From: JAVBJN01 sp031546985
GTDB taxonomy: Bacteria; Bacteroidota; Bacteroidia; Chitinophagales; Chitinophagaceae
Length of the DNA stretch: 23,720 nucleotides
Assembly (NCBI GenBank): GCA_031546985.1
Contig: JAVBJN010000095.1
Location: 1 to 23,720 of the forward strand
Direction: 5' to 3'
Within the stretch, counting starts at the first letter, position 1. Each line of letters begins with the position of its first letter. The notes below the pieces were generated by a model that was not told the DNA's origin, did not search any database, and was given only the letters and a program-made list of their open reading frames with translations. Shown piece after piece: positions 14,914 to 23,237 of this stretch. The translations under genes were made by a program, and so were the position numbers.

Positions 14914-15954
14914 ATGCTGAATGGAAAAGCACTGATTATTGCCACCAAACCATATGCTAAAGAAGACAGGGCAAAGAGCTGGCGCGTTACCATCGTTACG
15001 CTATTGCTGCTTATTGCTGCCATTACCGCTACGGTAGTGGTGCCTTATATTTGGCTCAAACTGGTGTTCAGTGTGCTGGCAGGGTTGCTCAATGTGCGTA
15101 TGTTTATCATCTACCACGATTTTCAGCACCATACCATACTCAACCATTCCAAACCGGCCAATGCGCTTATGACGGTCTTTGGCCTCTATGTGCTGGCACC
15201 TGCCAGCATCTGGAAACGCAGCCACGACTACCACCACAAGCACAATTCCAAACTGTTTAGCGCCAGCATTGGCTCCTACCCGATTGCCACCAAACAAAAA
15301 TTCATGGCCATGAGCAAGCCGGAAAGAAGAGCGTACCTGGCTACCCGCCATCCGCTCACGATCCTGTTTGGCTACTTCTCTATGTTCATGCTGGGCATGT
15401 GTTTCAGCTCATTTACCAGCAGTCCTAAAAAACATACCGATTCGCTCATCGCGCTTATCCTGCATTTTACAGCAACCGCACTCCTTATCATATTTGCAGG
15501 CTGGCAAACCTGGTTGTTTGCCCTGCTTATTCCTTCGTTTATAGGCAGCGCCATTGGGGCATACCTGTTTTATGCGCAACACAATTTTCCGGGTGTAATT
15601 TTTAGCGAAAACGAAGGCTGGACTTACGAAAAAGCAGCTTTGCAATCGTCGAGCTACATGACCATGAGTGGCATTATGCACTGGTTTACCGGCAATATCG
15701 GTTACCACCACATTCACCACCTTAACGCGCGCATTCCTTTTTACCGCCTGCCCGAAACCCTGGCGGCTTTTCCGGAACTGCAACGCGCCAAAACAACTTC
15801 GCTCAATCCAAAGGACATTATAGCCTGCCTTAAACTTAAAGTTTGGGACCCCGAACTGCAACGCATGGTGGGCCGCTCCGAAATTGAACCTGTAACAGAA
15901 ACCACTTGTGAAAAAGTAGCAGCTGCATTACGCAAAAAGCAAGCAGCTATTTAA
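14914..15954 (+). CDS. Membrane fatty-acid desaturase
   Basis: A 346-aa integral membrane di-iron desaturase. Three histidine clusters are present: HDFQHH (68-73), HDYHHKH (104-110) and HHIHH (265-269), plus an extra AQHNFPG (H223) seen in this family. Hydrophobic segments lie around 26-66, 83-98, 148-166 and 176-220. The enzyme inserts a double bond into membrane acyl chains using oxygen and reduced ferredoxin or a similar donor; the position of the double bond cannot be read from sequence. It lies 24 nt after the acyltransferase gene, on the same strand, without a terminator between, which suggests joint control of acyl-chain composition. Confidence 0.9.
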   Translation: MLNGKALIIATKPYAKEDRAKSWRVTIVTLLLLIAAITATVVVPYIWLKLVFSVLAGLLNVRMFIIYHDFQHHTILNHSKPANALMTVFGLYVLAPASIWKRSHDYHHKHNSKLFSASIGSYPIATKQKFMAMSKPERRAYLATRHPLTILFGYFSMFMLGMCFSSFTSSPKKHTDSLIALILHFTATALLIIFAGWQTWLFALLIPSFIGSAIGAYLFYAQHNFPGVIFSENEGWTYEKAALQSSSYMTMSGIMHWFTGNIGYHHIHHLNARIPFYRLPETLAAFPELQRAKTTSLNPKDIIACLKLKVWDPELQRMVGRSEIEPVTETTCEKVAAALRKKQAAI

Positions 15955-15987
15955 TCAGGTAAACTTTTTATTCCTGCCGGAAGTTAT

Positions 15988-15995
15988 TAGATTTG
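15988..15995 (+). promoter_or_regulatory. -7 box of the acyl-CoA dehydrogenase gene
   Basis: TAGATTTG fits TAnnTTTG exactly; a T-run (15965-15969) lies about 19 nt upstream. The predicted start near 16002 gives a very short leader of about 13 nt. Confidence 0.5.
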
Positions 15996-16014
15996 CCGCC
16001 GAAACTTAAAAAAC

Positions 16015-17193
16015 ATGCAAAAAGATCTGTATCAACATCCCGATTATTACCAGTTAGATGAATTACTGACTGACGAACACAAACTGATCAGGGATTCTGT
16101 TAGGGCTTTTGTAAAAAAAGAGATTTCTCCTATCATTGAAGAATATGCTCAGAAAGCCGAATTTCCCAAACAAATCATCAAAGGTTTGGGCGAGCACGGT
16201 TGCTTCGGTCCTTTCGTATCACCAGAGTATGGTGGTGGCGGACTGGATTACATTTCCTACGGCATTATGATGCAGGAGCTGGAACGCTGCGATTCAGGCG
16301 TTCGTTCTACAGCCTCTGTACAGGGCTCGCTGGTTATGTTCCCGATCTACAAATTCGGTAGCGAAGAGCAAAAACACAAATACCTGCCTAAACTGGCTAC
16401 GGGCGAATTCATGGGTTGCTTTGGTCTTACCGAGCCTGACCACGGATCTAACCCTGCCGGTATGCTTACCAATATTAAAGACGCGGGCGACCACGTAATT
16501 CTGAACGGTGCTAAAATGTGGATCTCCAACGCTCCTTTTGCCGATATCGCTGTGGTATGGGCCAAAGACGAAGCCGGCGACATTCGCGGTATCATCGTAG
16601 AAAGAGGTATGGAAGGTTTTACCACGCCGGAAACCCACGGTAAATGGAGCCTGCGCGCTTCTGCTACCGGCGAGCTGGTGTTCGACAACGTAAAAGTGCC
16701 TAAAGAAAACATCCTGCCAGGCGTTAAAGGCCTTAAAGGCCCGTTGAGCTGCCTGTCATCTGCCCGCTACGGTATTGCCTGGGGTGCATTGGGTGCGGCG
16801 ATGGATTGCTACGATACTGCCCTGCGTTATTCTAAACAACGTGTACAGTTCGACCGCCCTATCGCAGGTTTCCAGCTGCAGCAAAAGAAACTGGCCGAAA
16901 TGATTACCGAAATCACCAAAGCGCAGTTGCTGAACTGGCGCCTGGGTGTGCTCAAAAACGAAGACCGCGCTACGCCGGCTCAAATTTCTATGGCTAAACG
17001 CAACAGCTGCGAAATTGCCCTCGAAATCTCCCGCGAAGCACGCCAGATGCTGGGTGGTATGGGTATTACCGGAGAATATCCGATCATGCGCCATATGATG
17101 AACCTGGAGTCGGTTGTAACCTACGAAGGTACACACGACATTCACCTGCTTATTACAGGTATGGACGTTACCGGCCTCAATGCTTTTAAATAA
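16015..17193 (+). CDS. Acyl-CoA dehydrogenase, glutaryl-CoA dehydrogenase-like
   Basis: A 392-aa flavoprotein of the usual family length. The N-terminal helical domain carries SGVRSTASVQGSLVM (R97), the substrate-binding signature of glutaryl-CoA dehydrogenases. The middle domain has the FAD-contacting CFGLTEPDHGSNP and KMWISNAP. The C-terminal domain has RVQFDRPIAGFQLQQ, ARQMLGGMGITGEYP and the catalytic glutamate in TYEGTHDIH (E371). The enzyme would oxidise and decarboxylate glutaryl-CoA to crotonyl-CoA in lysine/tryptophan breakdown, using FAD. It is monocistronic, with its own -7 box and terminator. Codon use is biased to a few codons (GGT, AAC, CTG), more than in its neighbours, fitting high expression. 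Confidence 0.93.
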   Translation: MQKDLYQHPDYYQLDELLTDEHKLIRDSVRAFVKKEISPIIEEYAQKAEFPKQIIKGLGEHGCFGPFVSPEYGGGGLDYISYGIMMQELERCDSGVRSTASVQGSLVMFPIYKFGSEEQKHKYLPKLATGEFMGCFGLTEPDHGSNPAGMLTNIKDAGDHVILNGAKMWISNAPFADIAVVWAKDEAGDIRGIIVERGMEGFTTPETHGKWSLRASATGELVFDNVKVPKENILPGVKGLKGPLSCLSSARYGIAWGALGAAMDCYDTALRYSKQRVQFDRPIAGFQLQQKKLAEMITEITKAQLLNWRLGVLKNEDRATPAQISMAKRNSCEIALEISREARQMLGGMGITGEYPIMRHMMNLESVVTYEGTHDIHLLITGMDVTGLNAFK

Positions 17194-17221
17194 GTAGAAT
17201 ATTTATAGATCGTATCCCTAT

Positions 17222-17250
17222 CCCCCCGGCAGTGCCGGGGGGATTTTTTT
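17222..17250 (+). terminator. Rho-independent terminator of the acyl-CoA dehydrogenase gene
   Basis: CCCCCCGGC (17222-17230) and GCCGGGGGG (17234-17242) form a perfect GC-only stem with a 3-nt AGT loop, followed by A and a T run. Confidence 0.9.
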
Positions 17251-17389
17251 ATGTAACCCACCCGGGTAGGATGACATCTACGCGCTGCTACTATTACCGC
17301 AGTGACTTTCGCGTTTGAGGTCTATTTTGCCCCATATATAAGCAAAACCCTTTATTTCAAGCACCAAAACCGCTTAAATCCGTGAAAAA

Positions 17390-17436
17390 TACCGTTAAAA
17401 AACGGTACCATAGCAAGAAACGCCGGATTACCTTTG
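17390..17436 (+). promoter_or_regulatory. Candidate promoter and operator of the signalling operon
   Basis: TACCTTTG (17429-17436) matches the -7 consensus. A perfect inverted repeat TACCGTT-aaaa-AACGGTA (17390-17407) ends 21 nt upstream, where a -33 element would lie, so a bound regulator could block or replace it. The leader to 17604 would be about 160 nt. A second, weaker -7-like box TACATTTA (17568-17575) lies close to the gene. The rest of the 17251-17603 gap shows nothing recognisable. Confidence 0.4.
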
Positions 17437-17603
17437 TAGCACAAACGCCTCCCTAACCAATAGCGCCTTTGCTGTGATCAGGAAACCAACCATCCCCAAC
17501 CAAGTCAACCTAGGAAAAGGTCATAAAAAGGTGATACGCCAATGCTCTTTATAAATGCAGAATACACTACATTTATCTGCACAATTTAAAATTTACGAAA
17601 TAT

Positions 17604-17978
17604 ATGGAAAACACCACACCTAAAGTAGGTACTACTCCCGGCGCATTTATTTCTACAGATGACGCCAACACTGACATTGCTCGCTACAGAGACGAAGTTG
17701 AAGCAAGCCAGAACCCAAATTGTATCGTATGCTATACGATAGACGCGCAACTGATGAGAGATTACCTGAACTCCAGCCCGGATATCGCATACCTTCAGAT
17801 CAATGTAGGTAAAAACGATCCTAATGCAGCTTGCATGCCACTGGGCCCTGGTCACAACTTTATTTTCGTAGGTGTAGACGTAAACAAAAATTACATCCTC
17901 TACAATGGTCAGGTACTGGATAATGGTGATCCTTGTCCTAACAACTGCAGCTACGCAGGTCCTGTAATCATTAAATAA
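17604..17978 (+). CDS. Small cysteine-containing protein of unknown function
   Basis: A 124-aa protein without signal peptide or membrane segment, so probably cytoplasmic. I do not recognise a characterised family. Visible features: an N-terminal charged helix (DDANTDIARYRDEVE, about 19-33), CIVC (C40, C43), C77, H84, a hydrophobic strand FIFVGVDV (86-93) and a final CPNNC (C111, C115). The paired cysteines suggest a metal site or redox switch. I recall similar short orphan proteins ending in a CPxxC-like motif in related genomes, but this cannot be checked here. Its stop lies 3 nt before the membrane-protein start, so it leads the four-gene unit. Codon use suggests good expression. Confidence 0.75.
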   Translation: MENTTPKVGTTPGAFISTDDANTDIARYRDEVEASQNPNCIVCYTIDAQLMRDYLNSSPDIAYLQINVGKNDPNAACMPLGPGHNFIFVGVDVNKNYILYNGQVLDNGDPCPNNCSYAGPVIIK

Positions 17979-17981
17979 CCC

Positions 17982-18614
17982 ATGCGTTATTTTTATCTGA
18001 TCATATTACTCTTAACAACTATTGCCGCCTGGCGCAGGTACCCAATCCTGAACCAGGCCGGTAAAACGATTGTCTGGCTGGTTTCGCTCACACTTTTGAG
18101 CGAAACCGTAGCCAGAATCTGTGCACTTACGGTACACAACAACATGTTTGTGTACCACATTTACAATCCGCTTCAGTTCTTTCTGATCTGTATGTTCTTC
18201 AATTACTCTGTGGCACAGTTCCGGCAGCGTAACATAGGCATATACATTGGCGTAGCCGGCGTTATTGTAGGCGTGCTCAATACAGCATTGCTTCAGCCCC
18301 TGCTGACCTTTAACAGCTATTACCTGCTATTTGAGGGCCTCATGATCATTTTGCTTTCACTCTATTCTTTTTACCAGATACTGATTAAAGAAGACGACTA
18401 CGAGATCATCAAAAATCCAAACTTCCTGTTTACCGCACTTATGCTCGTGTTCTGGAGTTTCTCTTACGTATTCTGGGGCATGAAAGATTACCTTGATGTG
18501 CTGCTTACTTCCGGGTACCATTATAAATTCCTTCAACTTTTAGTAATTGCTTTTTATTCCAGCTTTCTGTACATTTTCATAAATTACAATAGATTAATCA
18601 AGAAGGATGAATGA
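17982..18614 (+). CDS. Seven-helix membrane protein of unknown function
   Basis: A 210-aa, very hydrophobic protein. Predicted helices: about 2-17, 28-50, 55-77, 84-103, 111-133, 146-166 and 180-202, with short loops; the C-terminal NYNRLIKKDE is likely cytoplasmic. Potential functional residues inside or beside helices are E41, the HIYNP motif (59-63) and E118. No known enzyme, transporter or receptor signature is seen. The gene overlaps the histidine-kinase gene by 8 nt, and the kinase has almost no sensory region of its own. The seven-helix protein is therefore a good candidate for the sensor or signal-transmitting partner. That role is inferred from gene order only. Confidence 0.8.
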   Translation: MRYFYLIILLLTTIAAWRRYPILNQAGKTIVWLVSLTLLSETVARICALTVHNNMFVYHIYNPLQFFLICMFFNYSVAQFRQRNIGIYIGVAGVIVGVLNTALLQPLLTFNSYYLLFEGLMIILLSLYSFYQILIKEDDYEIIKNPNFLFTALMLVFWSFSYVFWGMKDYLDVLLTSGYHYKFLQLLVIAFYSSFLYIFINYNRLIKKDE

Positions 18615-19389
18615 CAATCTGATAATGCCGGTATTTATTTTTTCCTCCATGCTCTTTGTCCTTTTTGCGAGTTTCATCATCATTTACCTTATTATCCAGA
18701 AAAGAAACCAGTTCAAGCACCAGATCGAAAAAGAACAGATGGCGCTGCAATACAAGAATGAATTGCTTAATACGCAACTGGAGGTGCAGGAAGCCGCTTT
18801 CAAAAGTATATCACAGGAGATTCACGATAACATAGGCCAGATACTGAGCCTGGTGAAGCTAAATCTGTATACCGCAGGTGCAACCGACGACCATGACATT
18901 AACATCATTAAAATAGACGAATCCAAAGAGCTGATAGGCAAGGCCATTACCGACCTGCGCCTCATGAGCCATACCCTTAGCGGGCAAAAGATACTGCAGG
19001 AAGGGCTGGTAGATGCCAGCCGCAAAGAGTTGAAGAGAACGGAGCGCAGTTACAATATTCAGACTAAATTTGAGTGTAACGTTCCATCGGTAAGCATTAA
19101 CGGCGACCGGGAACTGTTTTTATTCAGAATCATTCAGGAAGCATTGCAGAACATTCTCAAACATGCTTCTGCCAAAAAAATTACGCTGCAGTTCTTTCAG
19201 TCGGCCGACCACCTGACGATAGAACTAAAAGACGACGGTATAGGGTTTGACCCGCACCAGGGCGGCAGCGACAAAGGCATAGGCCTGCTCAACATGAAAG
19301 AAAGGGCTAAGATGATTAACGCCGATTTTTCTATCGAGAGCGAACCCGGACAAGGAACCATTATCAGTATAAACATAAAGAACGTGTGA
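18607..19389 (+). CDS. Sensor histidine kinase, HisKA_3 type
   Basis: A 260-aa kinase. One membrane helix at about 7-31 with practically no periplasmic part; a coiled-coil linker at about 33-66; HisKA_3 dimerisation/phosphoacceptor motif SQEIHDNIGQ with H73; then a HATPase domain: N box with N182 (LQNILKHAS), DDGIGFDP (209-216), GIGLLNMKERA (224-234) and GQGTIISI (248-255). It autophosphorylates on H73 and should pass the phosphate to the response regulator encoded next. It lacks its own sensory domain, so input must come through the membrane helix, probably from the seven-helix protein whose gene it overlaps. Confidence 0.93.
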   Translation: MNDNLIMPVFIFSSMLFVLFASFIIIYLIIQKRNQFKHQIEKEQMALQYKNELLNTQLEVQEAAFKSISQEIHDNIGQILSLVKLNLYTAGATDDHDINIIKIDESKELIGKAITDLRLMSHTLSGQKILQEGLVDASRKELKRTERSYNIQTKFECNVPSVSINGDRELFLFRIIQEALQNILKHASAKKITLQFFQSADHLTIELKDDGIGFDPHQGGSDKGIGLLNMKERAKMINADFSIESEPGQGTIISINIKNV

Positions 19390-19391
19390 AA

Positions 19392-20036
19392 ATGATCCAG
19401 ACCAGCAAAATAACACTTGCATTAGCGGATGACCACAGCTTGTTCCGCAAAGGGATGGCAGGATTGCTATCCTCGCTCACCAGATTCGAAATCTTATACG
19501 ATGCAGCCAATGGAAGGGAATTGCTGGACTTGATAGATCCCAACAACCTGCCCCAGATCGTACTGATGGATATTAACATGCCCGAAATGGATGGTTATGA
19601 AACCGCCGCGGTACTGCATAAAAAACATCCGGAAGTAAAGATCATTGCGCTCTCGATGTACGACAACGAGTTCAGCATCATTCGTATGCTTAAGAACGGT
19701 GCCAGCGGATACCTGCTCAAAGATTGCGACCCTGCCGAGCTGGTAAGGGCCATAGAATCGGTAGCCAAAAGTGGCTATTACCATTCGGAACTGCTCTCGG
19801 GCCGCTTGCTGCATGCATTGGCAGGCCAGGGCTCTGTACCGGAACTTACCGAAAAGGAAATCAACTTCCTGCGGTATTGCTGCACCGATTATACCTACAA
19901 AGAGATTGCCGAAAAGCTAAGCCTGAGCCCCAGAACCATTGAAGGGTACCGCGATATCTTATTCGACAAACTCCAAACCAAATCCAGAACGGGATTGGCG
20001 ATGTACGCCATCAAAAGCGGTATCGTACAGATCTAA
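19392..20036 (+). CDS. NarL/FixJ-type response regulator
   Basis: A 214-aa regulator. ATG at 19392 is preferred; a GTG two codons upstream (19386) would overlap the kinase stop. The receiver domain has the acidic pair D13/D14, phosphoacceptor D60 in VLMDINMPEMDG, S88 in IALSMY and K110 in GYLLKD. The C-terminal LuxR-type helix-turn-helix spans about 150-210 (LTEKEINFLRYC, YKEIAEKLSLSPRTIEGYR, KSRTGLAMYAIKSGI). It should dimerise on phosphorylation by the upstream kinase and bind DNA. The dyad at 17390-17407 is a possible autoregulatory target. It is the last gene of the operon. Confidence 0.94.
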   Translation: MIQTSKITLALADDHSLFRKGMAGLLSSLTRFEILYDAANGRELLDLIDPNNLPQIVLMDINMPEMDGYETAAVLHKKHPEVKIIALSMYDNEFSIIRMLKNGASGYLLKDCDPAELVRAIESVAKSGYYHSELLSGRLLHALAGQGSVPELTEKEINFLRYCCTDYTYKEIAEKLSLSPRTIEGYRDILFDKLQTKSRTGLAMYAIKSGIVQI

Positions 20037-20055
20037 ACCTATGATGACCTTATCT

Positions 20056-20091
20056 ATCAGCCTTCCCCATTTGAGGAAGGCTGATTTTTTA
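20056..20091 (+). terminator. Rho-independent terminator of the signalling operon
   Basis: ATCAGCCTTCC (20056-20066) and GGAAGGCTGAT (20075-20085) form a perfect 11-bp stem with an 8-nt loop, followed by TTTTTTAT. It lies 20 nt past the response-regulator stop. Confidence 0.9.
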
Positions 20092-20168
20092 TAGCAAGGT
20101 GCCAATGTAAAAAAACGGCCTGCTTTTTAGGTTTTAGATAACTTTAAGTATTATTTAAATTGTTCGTG

Positions 20169-20993
20169 TTGAAGCAAACGTTGTTGTATATATTGGTGGC
20201 AAGTCTGCTGATTGGCACCACATCCTGCAAAAAGGATAAACCAAAGACCGATGATCCGGTGGTATACCCACCGCAGTATAATTACCTGCCCATACAAAAG
20301 CTGGCAGCCACCTATACAGGCGTAACCAACCAATATACGGTAAGTTATAAAGAGGGGCGCATAGCTAAAATTGCCAATCCATCTGGTATTACCATGACGT
20401 TTGATTATTCAGGCGTAAACATTACAGCTATTGTACTCTCCGATTCGGGTAGCAATACTATAGGTGCCTTTGCACTTACATATGACCTGGGCAACCATCT
20501 TGTGAATGTAAAATACGGCACCCCTGCAAAAAAAGAGTATCAGCTCAATTATACCTACAGTAGTAACGATGCCCTAAAAACCATTAGCAAAGAAAGTTTC
20601 ATCCCGTGGACGGAACAATACGTCCCATCCCGGCTGGTTCGTTTCCAATACGATAATACAGGCAATATAGCATCCTATACCTATTATGCTCCAGATGAAA
20701 CCTTGCTTGATTCTGTAGTGTATACCTACAACAGCACGCCAAACCGTTTTCGTATTGACGTGCCTTGTATCCTTTTACTCGCAGGTATAATTGAATACCA
20801 TATCGCCATACCTTATTTTCTACCCAACATTTTGCCCGGCATCAAGCATATAAGCCCGTTTTATGCGGTATCAGAAACACATTATTTCAGTGGTATTCCG
20901 CAAACGGTTACTTACAATATTGTTACTGCAATTAATACGCAACTGATGGTGATGGATGCCTCCGATTACGCCAAACTCGAAGTCACTTACTAA
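20169..20993 (+). CDS. Lipoprotein of unknown function, non-ATG start
   Basis: About 274 aa. No ATG exists between the in-frame stop at 20145 and the signal peptide. TTG at 20169 gives a typical lipoprotein signal, MKQTLLYILVASLLIGTTSC, with C20 in the lipobox; GTG at 20166 and TTG at 20160 are alternatives. After a Lys/Asp linker come beta-rich stretches that resemble YD/RHS-like or DUF4595-like repeats: YKEGRIAKIANPSGITMTFDY, FQYDNTGNIASYTYY and SVVYTYNS. I cannot assign a function. It is preceded by the terminator of the signalling operon and a weak -7-like TAACTTTA (20138-20145). The spacing to the antiporter gene is 60 nt. Confidence 0.75.
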   Translation: MKQTLLYILVASLLIGTTSCKKDKPKTDDPVVYPPQYNYLPIQKLAATYTGVTNQYTVSYKEGRIAKIANPSGITMTFDYSGVNITAIVLSDSGSNTIGAFALTYDLGNHLVNVKYGTPAKKEYQLNYTYSSNDALKTISKESFIPWTEQYVPSRLVRFQYDNTGNIASYTYYAPDETLLDSVVYTYNSTPNRFRIDVPCILLLAGIIEYHIAIPYFLPNILPGIKHISPFYAVSETHYFSGIPQTVTYNIVTAINTQLMVMDASDYAKLEVTY

Positions 20994-21053
20994 TCCTGTT
21001 AAGAAATCTGTGCAGGGCATGGATTCTTCAGAAATAATCGCTTTTTTACGCCT

Positions 21054-23210
21054 ATGCAAATGCTCACCATTAACCAACAGTTATTTACCCTGCCGCTCAA
21101 AAGCCCGGTAGTGGTATTCTGCCTGGTGTTATTTATCATATTACTGGCCCCCATCTTGTTGAACCGGCTTAAGATTCCCGGTATCATAGGGCTTATATTA
21201 TCGGGTGTGGCCATTGGTCCGCATGGGTTAAACCTGCTGGAGCGCAATGCAGCTATTGAGCTGTTCTCTACCATTGGGTTGCTGTACATCATGTTCCTGG
21301 CAGGACTGGAGCTCGACTTAAACGAGTTTCGCAAAAACCGGCACAAGAGCTTTGTATTCGGGTTTTACACCTTTATCATTCCGCTGGCCATTGGTTACCC
21401 GGTTTGTTATTATTTACTGCATTACGACTGGAAGGCATCGCTGCTCATTGCCAGCATGTTTTCTACCCATACGCTGGTGGCTTACCCCATTGTAAGCAGG
21501 CTGGGTATTATTAAAGCAGAACCCGTAGCTATTGCCGTAGGCGGCACCATCATTACCGATACCGCCGTGCTGCTGCTGTTTGCTGTTATTATTGGCTCCA
21601 GCACGGGTCAGCTCGACCAGGGTTTCTGGTTGCAACTGCTTATTTCGGTATCTGTTTTTTCGGCCATCGTGTTTGGTTTGTTTCCCATTATTGCCAGGTG
21701 GTTTTTCAAAAACCTGGAGGGCGAAAAAACCTCGCATTTCATATTTGTACTGGCCATCGTATTTCTTTCGGCTTTCATTGCAGAGCTGGCCGGCCTGGAA
21801 CCCATTATTGGCGCGTTTATGGCGGGGTTAACGCTCAACCGCATTATTCCGCACGCATCGCCGCTCATGAACCGGATCGAATTTGTAGGCAACTCGCTGT
21901 TCATTCCCTTTTTCCTCATTGGTGTAGGCATGCTGGTAGACCTCAGCGTACTGTTCCGCGGGCCACAGGCCCTTATCATTGCAGGCACCCTTACCGTAGT
22001 AGCCATTAGTGGCAAGTGGCTGGCAGCATGGTTTACACAAATCACATTTAAATACACTTCTACCCAGCGCAACCTGATCTTTGGGCTTAGCAACTCGCAC
22101 GCAGCCGCTACCCTGGCCATTATACTGGTAGGGTACAAAGTGGGCATCCTGGATGAGAACGTGCTCAACGGTACCATTATTCTCATTTTGGTAACCTGCC
22201 TGGTAGCCTCATTTGTAACAGAAAATGCCGCTAAAAAAATAGCGGTGAGTGAAGATCAGGCACTCCCTCTGGCGCAGCAAGGCAATGAAAAGATTGTAGT
22301 CAACATCAGCAACCCCATTTCGCTGGAGCGGCTGGTAGATTTTGCCATACTCATACGCGATCCGCGCTCGCCCAATTCCATTACCGCGGTAAGCATTGTG
22401 CAGGACGATGATGAGGCCAAGTCGAAAGTGATACATAACAAAAAGATGCTGCAAATGGCGGTGCACCATGCTTCGGCCACCGATACCCACCTCGATAGCC
22501 ATACCACCATCGACCTTAATATGGCCAGCGGCATTAACCGGGCTATGCGTGAGCAACTGGCCAATACCCTGGTGATGGAGTATGTAAAAGAAACCGATTT
22601 CCTGGGTAAGATGCTGGGCAGCACTACCGACAATATTATCCGCAGCAACTACCATTCTATTTTCTTCTGCCACCTGATACGTCCGCTGCATGTAGGTAAA
22701 AAAATGCTGCTGTTGCTGCCACCCTACGCAGAAAAGGAAAGCGGGTTTCCCTTTATTCTCGATAAGATTGTGCAACTGGCCAAACAAACCGGCCTAAGCC
22801 TTAATGTAGTGTGCGCAGAAGAAACCCAGCCAGCCGTTTCGGCCTATTTGCAGGCCAAACGTGTATCGCTGCCCTGCTTTTTCCATACCTACTCCGATAC
22901 CGATACCCTGGCCGATGTGCTGCGCGCCTCTCCCGATGATGATCTTATTGTGCTGGTCAATGCCCGTAAAGGCTCTGTATCGTACCACAGCATACTCGAT
23001 ATGCTGCCCATTAAACTGGAACGCGACCACAGCATCAACAATTTTATTATCGCCTATCCCGATGCCGAAGAAGGCGTGTATATCGAAAGTATGTACGGCA
23101 TGCAGGATCTGGAAAACAACGCTATTCAAAAGGGAGTGGAAACCATCAGCAAATGGCGCCAGGATCTGGGTCAGCTGTTCCGGCAGGGCGATAAATCTTC
23201 GGAGGAATAA
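21054..23210 (+). CDS. CPA2-type cation/proton antiporter with USP-like tail
   Basis: A 718-aa protein. Residues about 17-395 are the Na+/H+ exchanger (KefB/CPA2) membrane domain of about 12 helices, with LKIPGIIGLILSGVAIGPHGL, FLAGLELDL and GTIITDTAVLL. In the last motif, Thr168-Asp169 occupies the place of the ion-binding pair that is DD or ND in well-studied members. From about 410 on lies a cytoplasmic region of two universal-stress-protein-like folds (NEKIVVNISNPISLERLVDFA; later GKKMLLLLPPYAEKES and DDDLIVLVNARKGS), likely regulatory. It probably exchanges K+ or Na+ for H+ to balance pH or cations. ATG 21054 is used; 21060 is also possible. An NlpE-like lipoprotein follows after 27 nt. 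Confidence 0.92.
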   Translation: MQMLTINQQLFTLPLKSPVVVFCLVLFIILLAPILLNRLKIPGIIGLILSGVAIGPHGLNLLERNAAIELFSTIGLLYIMFLAGLELDLNEFRKNRHKSFVFGFYTFIIPLAIGYPVCYYLLHYDWKASLLIASMFSTHTLVAYPIVSRLGIIKAEPVAIAVGGTIITDTAVLLLFAVIIGSSTGQLDQGFWLQLLISVSVFSAIVFGLFPIIARWFFKNLEGEKTSHFIFVLAIVFLSAFIAELAGLEPIIGAFMAGLTLNRIIPHASPLMNRIEFVGNSLFIPFFLIGVGMLVDLSVLFRGPQALIIAGTLTVVAISGKWLAAWFTQITFKYTSTQRNLIFGLSNSHAAATLAIILVGYKVGILDENVLNGTIILILVTCLVASFVTENAAKKIAVSEDQALPLAQQGNEKIVVNISNPISLERLVDFAILIRDPRSPNSITAVSIVQDDDEAKSKVIHNKKMLQMAVHHASATDTHLDSHTTIDLNMASGINRAMREQLANTLVMEYVKETDFLGKMLGSTTDNIIRSNYHSIFFCHLIRPLHVGKKMLLLLPPYAEKESGFPFILDKIVQLAKQTGLSLNVVCAEETQPAVSAYLQAKRVSLPCFFHTYSDTDTLADVLRASPDDDLIVLVNARKGSVSYHSILDMLPIKLERDHSINNFIIAYPDAEEGVYIESMYGMQDLENNAIQKGVETISKWRQDLGQLFRQGDKSSEE

Positions 23211-23237
23211 CCGTATCTGTTTTATATTACAAGACAA

